A stretch of DNA of 64,000 nucleotides from WLND01 sp040398845 (GCA_040398845.1 JBBATH010000006.1:124001-188000), one strand, 5' to 3'. Shown: positions 7,422 to 15,257, numbered from the stretch's first letter. The notes: generated from the sequence alone by a model not told the origin. A program made the numbers and translations.

Positions 7422-7807
7422 AAGGTGTTCCCTTGATCGAGGAGCGGGTCCGGTCGCGAGCCCAATTTGGGTACCAGCCGGCGGGGTCTGTGACCGGCCC
7501 TCAAGATGGGCGCTCAGTCACGGGCGCCGACTGTCAAGCGCATGCAACAAAGAATAGATTTAAGGATGCCAATGAGAACGGATTATCGCAAGCGCAACCG
7601 TGATGCACAGGGGCGACGAGACTCATGACGGCGACAACGGGGTGAGTGTCAAAATTCTGGGCCATCACGAACTCCCCTTGACACGCAGACGTTGCATCCA
7701 ACGCCCGCCTCAATGACTACCCTCCACTCAGGTTTTAGTTATGGGCGGACGGATTGTAGCCGAGCGACGTCACACAACCGTCGGTTGTGTGCGTTTAGGC
7801 TGATGCC
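7422..7807. promoter_or_regulatory. Divergent intergenic region with a perfect operator-like palindrome
   Basis: No gene is seen. At 7771-7791 lies a perfect 9-bp inverted repeat, CACACAACC and GGTTGTGTG, separated by GTC and ending 16 bases before the ATG of the DUF1996 gene. This placement would let a repressor cover the promoter or transcript start. Confidence 0.55.
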
Positions 7808-8643
7808 ATGCAAGGGCGTGCCCATGTAATGACGGTTATGGCAGGTTTGGTGATGGCGCTCGTCTTGCCGACCTCCGTTCAGGCTGCGACAACGCAGGCC
7901 GTCAAGGGGCAAACGGGGGTGTTCGCCGTAGACTGCGACCGGACCAAGCGCAAGCCAATCGACCCGGTAGCCGCGCCGGGCGGACGGAGCATCAGCCACT
8001 TGCACGACTTCTTCGGGGCGAGGCGGATCTTTGCTTCATCTCGCCCGAGCGATCTGGTAAGAGACCGGCACTCGTGCTCCCTGGCTGAGGACCATTCGAC
8101 ATACTGGATGCCACGCGTGTTCAATCGTGGTCGAGTGCAGGAGGGTGACGCTTTACAGGTCTACTACTACCTGCCGAAGGGGGCGCAGGCGATCCCTCTC
8201 GGGCTCATCATGGTGGCTGGAGACGCCCAGCGGAAGGGCGGGACGAATCCTGACTGGTCGAGTTGGTCGTGCCAGCCGTCAAGCGATTACGGTCAGACGA
8301 ATCCGCCCCTGTGCGATGGTGATAACTGGTACCTCGCCGAGATCAACTTTCCGTCCTGTTGGGATGGTGAACATCTCGACAGTCCCGACCATCAATCCCA
8401 CATGGCCTATCCGACCGGTACCGGGTGCCCCCTGACCACCCGGAACAACTAGCCAAGGTGGTGATGTTCCGCAATTTCTCGCAGTATGACGGTTTGCTGG
8501 ACGATATTCAGTTGTCATCGTGCCCGCCTGCAAGCCTCCATGCTGATTTTGTGTCGGGGTGGAGCCCGGAGGATTTCGACCGACTCATCGAGGCATGCAG
8601 CGCACGAGATTGTGGTCACCTCGATTCGATGCCGTCGAGTTGA
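7808..8643 (+). pseudogene. DUF1996 secreted protein, frameshifted in a C-run
   Basis: The first frame (7808-8452) encodes a signal peptide (to ~residue 26) and most of a DUF1996 domain. Signature pieces are SHLHDFFGA near the N-terminus, YYYLP, and FPSCWDGEHLDSPDHQSHMAYP. It then stops after a short out-of-register tail. The next frame resumes the domain at once (PPDHPEQLAKVVMF ... LHADFVSGW) to a stop at 8643. The switch falls at a run of five Cs near 8429-8433; one more C would restore a single ~278-residue protein. This may be a real disruption, slippage-based switching or a sequencing error. DUF1996 proteins are secreted and of unknown function. Confidence 0.75.
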
Positions 8644-9433
8644 CTGGTCAGCGTTCCCAGCCCGCCCACTCGACATAAGCAATCACGGAGGTCTGTGACG
8701 GCCCATTTGGCCCGCCGATTTTTGGCTGTCGCGGCCGTGGTCCGTCTCGTTTCCTGCTCGTGTGATCGTTGCGTCGAGCGAGAGCATCTCTGTCCGCCGT
8801 GGACCTCCCCTTCGCTCATAGTATCAGAATCGACACGGGGTTGATGGGTGTTTCCTCGTTGCCCGCAGGCCGGAGTGGTCGACTCCGCATGTTCGTATGG
8901 CGGATCGTCTTGTCGAATCGGTGGTGACGGTTGAGACGAGAGCGGTAGAACGGGCGGCATCCTCGATGCGTTCGTTGGACCCAGGCATCCCGTTCTGTCG
9001 ACTTCTTCGCAGGGTCCATCGACACCGCCAGCGGACTGAATCGCGCGCACCTGAATCGCGCCGAGGAGCGTCCACGATGCAGGCGACTCGGCTGTCCAAA
9101 TTCCAATCCTTGGGGCGGCCTTCGTTTCCTCACTACTTCCTAACTTTCGGGCGAATCCAGCAAATCCGCCGCTTCTGAGGTGAGTCATCCCTCACGAGCG
9201 GCGGGAGGACGCCACTAAAGGTCGTGAGGATGAATCAATCGCTACCGCCTACAAGGCGGTTGCTCCACCTAGGTGGGGTCGGCGCTGCGCCTCAACTGTG
9301 CAGGCAAGCGGTCGCATGGGACTCGCGACAGGCAGCAACACGAGCTGCTGCGGGAGCTCTGGTGAGGCGCACTGATGTTCTGAGTACGCCACGGGGAATG
9401 GATCGCACCTCGGACGACTCCGTCAACTTGTCC
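8644..9433. other. Gene-poor stretch, no recognisable gene
   Basis: Open frames exist on both strands, but their translations are Arg/Ser/Pro-rich and match no family I know. There is no convincing ribosome site. The stretch lies inside the island and is probably decayed DNA. The only recognisable element is the tRNA-like fragment at 9241-9272. Confidence 0.5.
9241..9272 (-). other. tRNA-Thr(TGT)-like anticodon-arm fragment
   Basis: The minus strand carries the 3' side of a D arm (GGTGGAGC) and a full anticodon arm (ACCGC-CTTGTAG-GCGGT, anticodon TGT). It is nearly identical to the matching part of the fragment at 3332-3384. T arm and acceptor are missing. It lies upstream of higBA, just as the first fragment lies upstream of the decayed higA. 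Confidence 0.5.
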
Positions 9434-9456
9434 ACTATAACGTCGCGCGTTATAGT
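9434..9456 (+). promoter_or_regulatory. higBA operator
   Basis: A perfect inverted repeat, ACTATAACG and CGTTATAGT with a 5-base centre (TCGCG), ends 6 bases before the higB start. It contains a TATAAC-like -10 element, so bound HigA would block transcription. Autoregulation through such palindromes is established for HigBA systems; the assignment here is by position. Confidence 0.75.
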
Positions 9457-9462
9457 TCTTCC

Positions 9463-9762
9463 ATGATCCAGTCGGTCCACGACAGGGTCACGCTGGCGAT
9501 CATCGACAACCGACGAGTGGGCAAGATTGGACCTGAACTTCACCGCGCCGCACGCAAGAAGACGGCCATCTTGGACGCCGCTGCGTCGCTCGATGACTTA
9601 GCCGCGGTGCCGGGCAATCGCCTCGAACCGCTAAAGGGGAAACGTAAGGGGCAACACAGCATCCGGATCAACGATCAGTTTCGGGTTTGCTTCACTTGGA
9701 CCCCGAGCGGGCCAGCCGACGTAGAAGTGACGGACTACCACGACGAAAAAGAGCGGAATTGA
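9463..9762 (+). CDS. higB: HigB-type toxin (RelE superfamily mRNA interferase)
   Basis: A 99-residue toxin of the HigB/RelE fold. Diagnostic parts are the helix DLAAVPGNRLEPLKGKRKGQHSIRI and the C-terminal strand QFRVCFTWT...VEVTDYH, with basic residues that in this family cleave ribosome-bound mRNA. The length is normal. It precedes higA with a 1-base stop/start overlap (ATGA-type), the reversed toxin-first order typical of higBA. The start lies 7 bases after the operator, so the mRNA may be nearly leaderless. Confidence 0.9.
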   Translation: MIQSVHDRVTLAIIDNRRVGKIGPELHRAARKKTAILDAAASLDDLAAVPGNRLEPLKGKRKGQHSIRINDQFRVCFTWTPSGPADVEVTDYHDEKERN

Positions 9763-10106
9763 TGATGAAGACGACGACTGCCGGCAAGCCGCGGCGCGCG
9801 GTGGCGATAGACCACTACGCGCCCATTCATCCTGGCGAGATCCTGCTCACCGAGTTCCTCGAGCCGCTGGAGTTGTCGCAGACGCGTCTGGCTCACGCCA
9901 TGGAAGTGCCACCCCGCCGGGTCAATGAAATCGTGCTCGGCAAGCGGGCGGTCACTGCTGACACTGCGTTGCGGCTGTCCCGGGCTTTCGGGACGAGCGC
10001 GCTGTTCTGGCTGAACCTGCAGGCCGCGTACGACCTAGAGACACTCGAGGCGGATCGCGGGGATCAGTTCGCCCGCATCCGAAGCGTGCAGCCGCTGACC
10101 GCGTAG
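9762..10106 (+). CDS. higA: HigA-type antitoxin (XRE helix-turn-helix)
   Basis: A 114-residue antitoxin: HPGEILLTEFLEPLELSQTRLAHAMEVPPRRVNEIVLGKRAVTADTALRLSRAFG... is the classic HigA/VapI XRE domain (the helix-turn-helix is in the middle). It ends with FWLNLQAAYDLE, also a family hallmark. It binds and neutralises HigB and, with it, represses the shared promoter. The ATG at 9762 overlaps the higB stop. A decayed copy of this gene lies at 3592-3677. Confidence 0.92.
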   Translation: MMKTTTAGKPRRAVAIDHYAPIHPGEILLTEFLEPLELSQTRLAHAMEVPPRRVNEIVLGKRAVTADTALRLSRAFGTSALFWLNLQAAYDLETLEADRGDQFARIRSVQPLTA

Positions 10107-10422
10107 GGGTGTCAGCAGCATGCCTATGGTCCGGACGCTTGTGTCCGTTGGGCTTGTCCGCAAACTCACTCTTTGCGCACCGACCCGTCAAGTGCGCATA
10201 ACCTGCGTGCCTACAAAGACGTAGTTTCGCGCAGTTGCGAAGTCTGGAGCGCCTCGGTAGCCGTCGAGAACGGCGGATCGTCCGGTCCGAGAGGGGTCGT
10301 CGCTTCTTTGTAACGCCGATCAGGTCCGCTGAGGGGCTCTCGAGGCTCAAGTTGCCGCACGGGGTGCCCACACCCGGCCGACGCTCAAGGCTGGGCAGCC
10401 CCGTCGCATTGGGTCAAGAAGA
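10107..10422. other. Intergenic stretch between higA and the DUF1566 lipoprotein
   Basis: No gene is recognised. Towards its right end GGGCAGC (10393-10399) pairs with GCTGCCC (10443-10449). These arms enclose the palindrome at 10423-10436 and could make a larger cruciform. Confidence 0.45.
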
Positions 10423-10436
10423 CCGTGTTTACACGG
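10423..10436 (+). promoter_or_regulatory. Conserved palindrome upstream of island lipoprotein (copy 2)
   Basis: CCGTGTTTACACGG, a 6-bp inverted repeat with a 2-base centre, 87 bases before the ATG at 10524. It is related to the sites at 6415 and 11475 and enclosed by a second pair of complementary arms. Confidence 0.55.
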
Positions 10437-10523
10437 TAGTGCGCTGCCCGCACGGTCACTACCTTTGTCACTATTGATCGCACCCAAGCGGTCAATACCT
10501 GAATCGTTGAGAGGAACAGGCAC

Positions 10524-11144
10524 ATGGTTGATGAACGGTCAAAGCAGGCCAATCGGACGAGTGCGGGGAGGTGGACGGCCGCGGTGGCGCTCTTTGCGGG
10601 CACGGTGGCGGTCCTCGCTGCGTGTGGCGGAGGTGCCACTGTGAGCAGTGAACCGGTCGTGAGGGGCGCGGCTTATAGCGTCGGGAGCACCGGTCCTGGT
10701 GGAGGAAAGGTGTTCTACGTCGCCGCGACCCCATTCGCGTGTGGAACGACGTTGTCGAGCACATGCACCTACCTAGAGGTGGCCCCGTCTTCGGGAAGCG
10801 CTATCACTTGGTGCAACAGCACAAATACGTTGATTACGGGAATTGACACGGCCATCGGCACCGGGGCGAAGAACACGGCGGCCATCAAGATGGGTTGCAC
10901 GAGCGGTGCGGCGTACACGGCCACAGCCACATCAAGTGGTGGACAGACCGACTGGTACCTGCCTTCCCAAGCGGAACTTCAGGCGCTTGCCGACAGTAGC
11001 GTCACTTTCCCCGCTACCACATATTTTTGGGGTTCATCGCAGATGGACAAGAAGAATGCGTATGGCTTTAATTATGACGAGCGCGAAGTGGCCAACTCCT
11101 TGAAGTCCCAGTCGATGCCCGTACGCGCGGTGCGGGCGTTCTAA
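10524..11144 (+). CDS. Lipoprotein with DUF1566 (Lcl-type) domain
   Basis: 206 residues. A lipoprotein signal peptide (lipobox VLAAC, Cys34) leads to GGGATVSSEPVVRG, the leader shared with the lipoproteins at 11576 and (less closely) 6331. The rest is a DUF1566/Lcl domain: the N-terminal GGGKVFYVA, the motif TDWYLPSQAELQAL, FWGSSQ, and the C-terminal VRAVRAF. This domain is found in bacterial surface proteins, including collagen-binding-like ones; its ligand is unknown here. ATG 10524 follows GAGAGGAAC. The 3' end plus the following hairpin recur in degenerate form at ~3786 and ~15538. Confidence 0.82.
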   Translation: MVDERSKQANRTSAGRWTAAVALFAGTVAVLAACGGGATVSSEPVVRGAAYSVGSTGPGGGKVFYVAATPFACGTTLSSTCTYLEVAPSSGSAITWCNSTNTLITGIDTAIGTGAKNTAAIKMGCTSGAAYTATATSSGGQTDWYLPSQAELQALADSSVTFPATTYFWGSSQMDKKNAYGFNYDEREVANSLKSQSMPVRAVRAF

Positions 11145-11160
11145 CGCTTCGTCGGTGAGC

Positions 11161-11310
11161 GGGGTCGGTCTCCTTCCGTTAGAGGCCGACCCCGTAAGCG
11201 TTGGCGCGACGGTTACCTGACCCTTGGGGTTCACCTCGACGCGGATCATGCTCGCGTGCGCTGACTGAACTCAGTGAGGTTAGGAGGCCTGTGCGCTTCT
11301 CGTCGGTCAC
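11161..11310. repeat. Island hairpin repeat, copy 2 (follows the DUF1566 lipoprotein)
   Basis: GGGGTCGG (11161-11168) pairs with CCGACCCC (11186-11193), with further TCTC/GAGG-type pairing inside. It lies 16 bases after the stop codon, so it can act as a terminator. The ~115 bp that follow are conserved with copy 1 (3900-4010), so the unit is larger than a terminator. Confidence 0.7.
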
Positions 11311-11474
11311 GTTGAGGGAAGGGTTCGGCTGGTGGACGAGGCGGCGCAGTGAACCGTGTCGATGCAGGCAGTCCCGTTTTGCGGCCGGGACGGGATCAGG
11401 GAAAGCCGCGTCCGGATTCATTGAGATGACACCTCAGCAATCGGTGAGGACCCCTGTTGGATGGGGTGAGAGGA

Positions 11475-11488
11475 CTGTGTTTTCACGG
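11475..11488 (+). promoter_or_regulatory. Conserved palindrome upstream of island lipoprotein (copy 3)
   Basis: CTGTGTTTTCACGG, one mismatch from the CCGTG/CACGG repeat of copy 1, 87 bases before the ATG at 11576. Complementary arms CCCTGTTGG (11454-11462) and CCAACAGGG (11500-11508) enclose it, giving a ~55-bp nested inverted repeat. Confidence 0.55.
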
Positions 11489-11575
11489 TGGTGCGATCCC
11501 CAACAGGGTGCTGACGTTTTCATTTTTGTGCGAATCCGAGCGTCCAACATCAGAATTTTTGAGAAGAAGAAGTCC

Positions 11576-12040
11576 ATGATTGAAGTACGGGATTGGCAGG
11601 CCAATCGTTTAGGTGCGGTGAGGCGGACGGTCGCGACTGCGCTCCTCGCGAGCACCGTGGCGCTTCTCGCTGCGTGTGGTGGTGGCGCCGCGGAGGGCAG
11701 TGAACCGGTCGTGAGGGGCGATGCGACTACGACGGCGACTACGGTGCCCGGTGCGCCTGTGATCGGCACAGTGACCTCTTCTGGAGTATCGATGATTGTC
11801 AGGTACACCGCACCGGCTTCGAATGGCGGTCTGGTCATCAAGAGGTACACGGCGACGGCGAACCCCGGTGGGATAACTGGCACTTTAGCCACTTGGATGT
11901 CAGGCAGCATCTATGTCACAGGACTGACTAGTGGCACCCTGTACACGTTCACCGTCACGGCGACGAACAACAACGGCACGTCAAGTGCGTCTTCCCCGTC
12001 GACGGCGGTCAGATACGTCATGGACACGTCTCAGGACTAG
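11576..12040 (+). CDS. Lipoprotein with fibronectin type III domain
   Basis: 154 residues. A lipoprotein signal peptide (lipobox LLAAC, Cys34, same position as in the protein at 10524) is followed by GGGAAEGSEPVVRGDA. A single fibronectin type III domain comes next: VPGAPVIGTVTSSG, NGGLVIKRYTATA and the final-strand signature YTFTVTATNNNGTSSAS. Likely surface-exposed and ligand-binding; function unknown. ATG 11576 is chosen because the lipoprotein signal begins there; it has GAGAAGAAG upstream. The longer in-frame extension to 11201 runs through repeat and palindrome DNA and is not credible. Confidence 0.8.
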   Translation: MIEVRDWQANRLGAVRRTVATALLASTVALLAACGGGAAEGSEPVVRGDATTTATTVPGAPVIGTVTSSGVSMIVRYTAPASNGGLVIKRYTATANPGGITGTLATWMSGSIYVTGLTSGTLYTFTVTATNNNGTSSASSPSTAVRYVMDTSQD

Positions 12041-12181
12041 GGATTCTCCAAGGATTTCCAAGAGGCTTCGTTCAGATGACGGTCCAGCGTGAACTGGTCT
12101 TATTCGTCTCCGACAGGTTTCCTAGCTAGTCGTCAATTGGCCCTTCGCACGAACGCATTTGATTTCTTGGGTTTACCCAAC

Positions 12182-12219
12182 GTGCGGGACCGCCCTCTCT
12201 CTCGAGGCCGGCCCCGCAC
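12182..12219. repeat. Island hairpin repeat, copy 4 (diverged)
   Basis: GTGCGGG and CCCGCAC close a stem whose inner arms (GACCGCCCTC / GAGGCCGGCC) resemble the other copies. It is followed by the shared TGTTGGCGCGACGGT stretch. It lies ~140 bases after the fibronectin lipoprotein gene. The rest of 12041-12402 shows no gene. Confidence 0.55.
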
Positions 12220-12402
12220 GTGTTGGCGCGACGGTCACCGGACCACCGGGTGAACTTGTCAGTGGACCCGGTGCATGACAGCCCGACAAGGCGCAATCCC
12301 TGTCGATTTCGCCGGATCCCTGAGGACCGCCTGCGCCGTCATCAGCGTCGTTGTATGTCGGTCATCGGAAGTAAGGACCCGCGAAGAAATAACGCGGGTT
12401 TG

Positions 12403-13335
12403 TTACGGCGTGTCGCGCGGGTGGAGGGTGTAGTTCCATTCGCCGTGGAATTCGTGTCGGTCAAGGGGGAGTGATTCGATGTTGGCTGCGGTGTAGGCGA
12501 GGCCGGTGGGGTACTGGTCGGTGTCGAGGACGCAGCGCACGGTGAGTCCGGTGGCGGTGGTGGTGTTGCTGGTGAGGCCGACGATGACTTGGTGGGTGTT
12601 CAGTGGTCGGCCCCGCCAGTTCATGGTGATTTGGCTGAAGAGCCTGTGTTCGATTTTGTTCCATTTCGAGGTGCCCGGTGGCAGGTGGCAGACCGTGACG
12701 TGCAGGCCCGTTTGGGCAGCGAAGGCGGCGAGTTCGATCTTCCACGCCCGCACGCGTGAGCCATTCGACCCGCCGCCGTCGGCGCAGATCAGGAGGCGGT
12801 CAGCTGTCGGGTAGCGATCGTGTCCGACGGTCTGCCACCAGGTGCGCAGTGTTGCCACGGCGAATGCCGAGGTGTCGTGGTCGGTCCCGACCGTTACCCA
12901 GCCGGTGTTATCCAAAACGTCGTAGATGCCATACGGGATTACCTTGCCGAGGTCCTTGTCGGGGAAGTCGTGGACATTGACCCGTTCGGGTTGCCCGGTG
13001 GGCTGGTACTGCCGGCCGCCGTTCTTGAAGTCTCCGACCAGTTCCTTCTTCTTAGTGTCAACGGAGATAACCGGTTGGCCATCTCGCGCATGCTCGGCGA
13101 CCTGCCCCGCCGGGTAGCCGAATTGTGCATCACGGTCCTCATGCTGACGACCCTCAGTCACCTTCGCATTCGCCTGCAAGCCGAAACCCAAGTCACGCAG
13201 CATCTTGGCGACCGTACGGTCCGAAACCCGATGACCCGACTGGGTCAACGCCGCAGCCAAGTTCCTCGTCGACTTCGTCGTCCACACCAGCAACGACATC
13301 TCGCCGACGATGCACACGAGGGTCTGCTGGTTCAC
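12403..13335 (-). pseudogene. ISAzo13-family transposase, 5'-truncated
   Basis: 310 residues are open, matching the C-terminal three quarters of ISAzo13-type transposases. Seen are WTTKSTRNLAAALTQSGH, LGFGLQANAK, DRDAQFGYPAG, the DDE-region pieces VISVDTKKKELVGDFKNGG and ICADGGGSNG, HLPPGTSKWNKIEHRLFS, and the C-terminal HEFHGEWNYTL. The N-terminal DNA-binding part is missing. In the same frame LPGEPKFAES can be read upstream, but a stop precedes it, and the family's TRGDP-type stretch before WTTKS is deleted. No terminal inverted repeats were identified. The element is dead. Confidence 0.85.
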
Positions 13336-13464
13336 GGTCGACTCGGCGAACTTCGGCTCGCCCGGTAAGCAGCCGGCTCATGCCAACATGTTCGCGGAGT
13401 AGACGACCTCATGACCGTGTCATCGCAGCACTTCTCTACAGGTGACGTCCCACAGGTCGACGGA

Positions 13465-14016
13465 GCATGCTTCAGGCGACGGGCGTGCTCGTTTGATGTC
13501 CACGTTCGTGCTTGCTACTCAGTTCATTGAAGTCGTCGTGGCGCACTTAGCGAACGAGGCCGGCCCAGAGACCACTAACGGTCGTCGCCCGACCATTGAT
13601 AGTAGGGGAGTTTCCTCGGTCCACTTGGGACGCAGGCGCACTCGTTGGCCAGTCTCCTGGCACGCTTCGTCGCCCACGTAGACAAGCAGGCGAGCCTGCC
13701 CTAGGCGACTCAGTTCGCCTCCTTGAGTGTTGACCTTCGTGCTGGCTGGCCGCTTCATTGCGGCGGACTTTGCGAACCGGGTTCGCTGCGCAGGCTGAAC
13801 TGCGTCGACGGAGGGCACCCGCGCACACGGCAGGCGGCAGGCTAGGCGAACTGGGTCGCCTTGTTGAGCAGGCTTGGCAAGCCCAAGTCGGCCAGAGCCA
13901 ACCCCAGCCTCGACAGAGCGGACACCGTCAAGGTCGAGACAAGTCGACTACATGCGCCCCGTTCCCTTCGGTCGGCGCACAGGGGAGGAGTGCTGACGGA
14001 ACCCAACTCATCCGTG
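13465..14016. repeat. Dispersed island repeat, copy 2
   Basis: No gene is seen. 13465-13516 and 13871-13941 match segments of 4686-4968, while 13724-13815 matches 6497-6600. It ends at the GGGGCCGAC hairpin, as the first copy does. Confidence 0.6.
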
Positions 14017-14045
14017 GGGGCCGACCCAGTTTGCGAGTCGGCCCC
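14017..14045. repeat. GGGGCCGAC hairpin, second copy
   Basis: A perfect 9-bp stem (GGGGCCGAC / GTCGGCCCC) with an 11-base loop, as at 4989-5019. There the hairpin follows a lipoprotein stop codon; here no intact gene lies on the corresponding side, only transposase debris. Confidence 0.6.
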
Positions 14046-14236
14046 GACGATCACTCTGAGGTCACGCCTGAGTGCGAAGTGCCACCGGGTGCGAGGTGGG
14101 GCAGCGTCAGCGGAGCCGGGTGATCAACTCACCGCAGCAACCCGATTGGTTTGCGCTGATGTGTACGAGCAGCATGCCTCGTTCGTCGCCTTCACAGTGA
14201 ACGTGTAGGACTGGAATGGCAAGAGTGGGGACGGCT

Positions 14237-14345
14237 GGCGCAGTAACCGTATTCAGCCCAGCCTGGCAGGTCCGAACGCTTCGCGGTCTCCCGCGAGCGG
14301 CCGCACTCGACCGGTGTCGAATCGGCGACCCAAGTGGCTGACGTT
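14237..14345 (-). pseudogene. IS982-family transposase fragment
   Basis: A minus-strand frame reads WVADSTPVECGRSRETAKRS then DLPGWAEYGYCAS, the highly conserved core of IS982-family transposases. Downstream the match is lost at once, and upstream only weak traces remain. About 36 of an expected ~250-300 residues survive. No ends were identified. It is a remnant inside the repeat-rich part of the island. Confidence 0.75.
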
Positions 14346-14628
14346 CGAACGCCTTCGCGAAGTCGCTGCGAGGCAGGATCGGGTTGGTAGTCGACGGAAC
14401 TACGCATCCGTCGTTGACGGCATATGTGAACGACTTACCCCGCTTCTGCCGGAACTCCTGTCCTGCATTCCCCTCGATCCGCGCCCAAACTCGTGCATCA
14501 CACCTTCGATTGAGGTCCTGTCCAGCCACAAGCCCGATGACATGTCCTGGGAGGTCTCTACGACGGTTAACAAACGGCACGCGTGTACAGCGCCTTCCCG
14601 TCGACTGGTCTCCGGGTAGGCTTTTGAC

Positions 14629-14841
14629 ATGAAGACTAAGCCGAAGCTTACGGTCGTAGAGGTGACGGACGAGGAAGCCCGAGCCGAGGTGCAGGCATGG
14701 GAGGACTCACACCTCGGCTATGACCGCACCAACTACGTCGACTACTTCCGCGACGAAACGGGCGAGTTGATCGAGACCGACGGGTTCTTCCGCGCCGCGC
14801 AGATGTATAGCGAACTGCGGGCCACTGATAAGACCGCGTGA
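14629..14841 (+). CDS. Small acidic protein, candidate antitoxin partner
   Basis: 70 residues, acidic, beginning MKTKPKLTVVEVTDEEARAE. I recognise no domain. It overlaps the next gene, whose GTG start shares bases with this gene's TGA stop (translational coupling). A small upstream gene tightly coupled to a TumE-like protein suggests an antitoxin, but the usual helix-turn-helix of TumA is not visible. The start follows a spaced AGGC region; the ribosome site is weak. Confidence 0.5.
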   Translation: MKTKPKLTVVEVTDEEARAEVQAWEDSHLGYDRTNYVDYFRDETGELIETDGFFRAAQMYSELRATDKTA

Positions 14842-15257
14842 CATCAGGAGTCTTCCCGCCGCACATAAAGACCCCCCGCGACGCGTTCGACCATCTCCCG
14901 GTCTGGGCAGAGCGTTTCGGCGGACTCGTACGTGACGGGGTCACAATGTACGAGCGGCCAATGGGGATCCTCCGTGTGAAGGAGTTCCACATCGACTTCC
15001 CGAACGTCGATACCGTCCTGACGGTCGCACTGTCCTTCGACACCGGCCTGAACTCGGTGTTCTACAAGTTCGATCTGCGGCACGGCGACGGCACGCTGCT
15101 GTGGCGCGAGGACTGCCACGAGGGTCACGAACATGAGCACGGCGGACCGTGCCACCTGCACATCGGGCCGCAAGAGAACCACCGGGCGACCGCGCCGCCA
15201 GCGACGCTGGAAACGGTCGCCCATCGAGTTCTCGCCACGCACCTCAGCATCGACTGA
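14838..15257 (+). CDS. TumE-like (DUF6516-type) protein, candidate toxin
   Basis: 139 residues. The middle and C-terminal part (SVFYKFDLRHGDGTLLWREDCHEGHEHEHGGPCHLHIG) has the look of the TumE/DUF6516 group: a strand-strand pair followed by a His-rich metal-binding-like segment. The assignment is by pattern only. The start is GTG 14838, overlapping the upstream stop. The two-gene overlap and island setting fit a toxin-antitoxin pair. It could instead be an unrelated His-rich metal-binding protein. Confidence 0.45.
   Translation: MTSGVFPPHIKTPRDAFDHLPVWAERFGGLVRDGVTMYERPMGILRVKEFHIDFPNVDTVLTVALSFDTGLNSVFYKFDLRHGDGTLLWREDCHEGHEHEHGGPCHLHIGPQENHRATAPPATLETVAHRVLATHLSID

Noticed and set aside
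8616..9188. Minus-strand 190-codon open frame
   Set aside because: Composition is Arg/Ser/Pro/Thr-rich without motif; no ribosome site, and it lies in decayed island DNA.
11201..11575. Longer N-terminus for the fibronectin lipoprotein
   Set aside because: It would run through repeat and palindrome DNA and place the lipoprotein signal internally.
14107..14580. Minus-strand 157-codon open frame over the IS982 remnant
   Set aside because: The conserved transposase motif is in a different frame; this frame is an open shadow.
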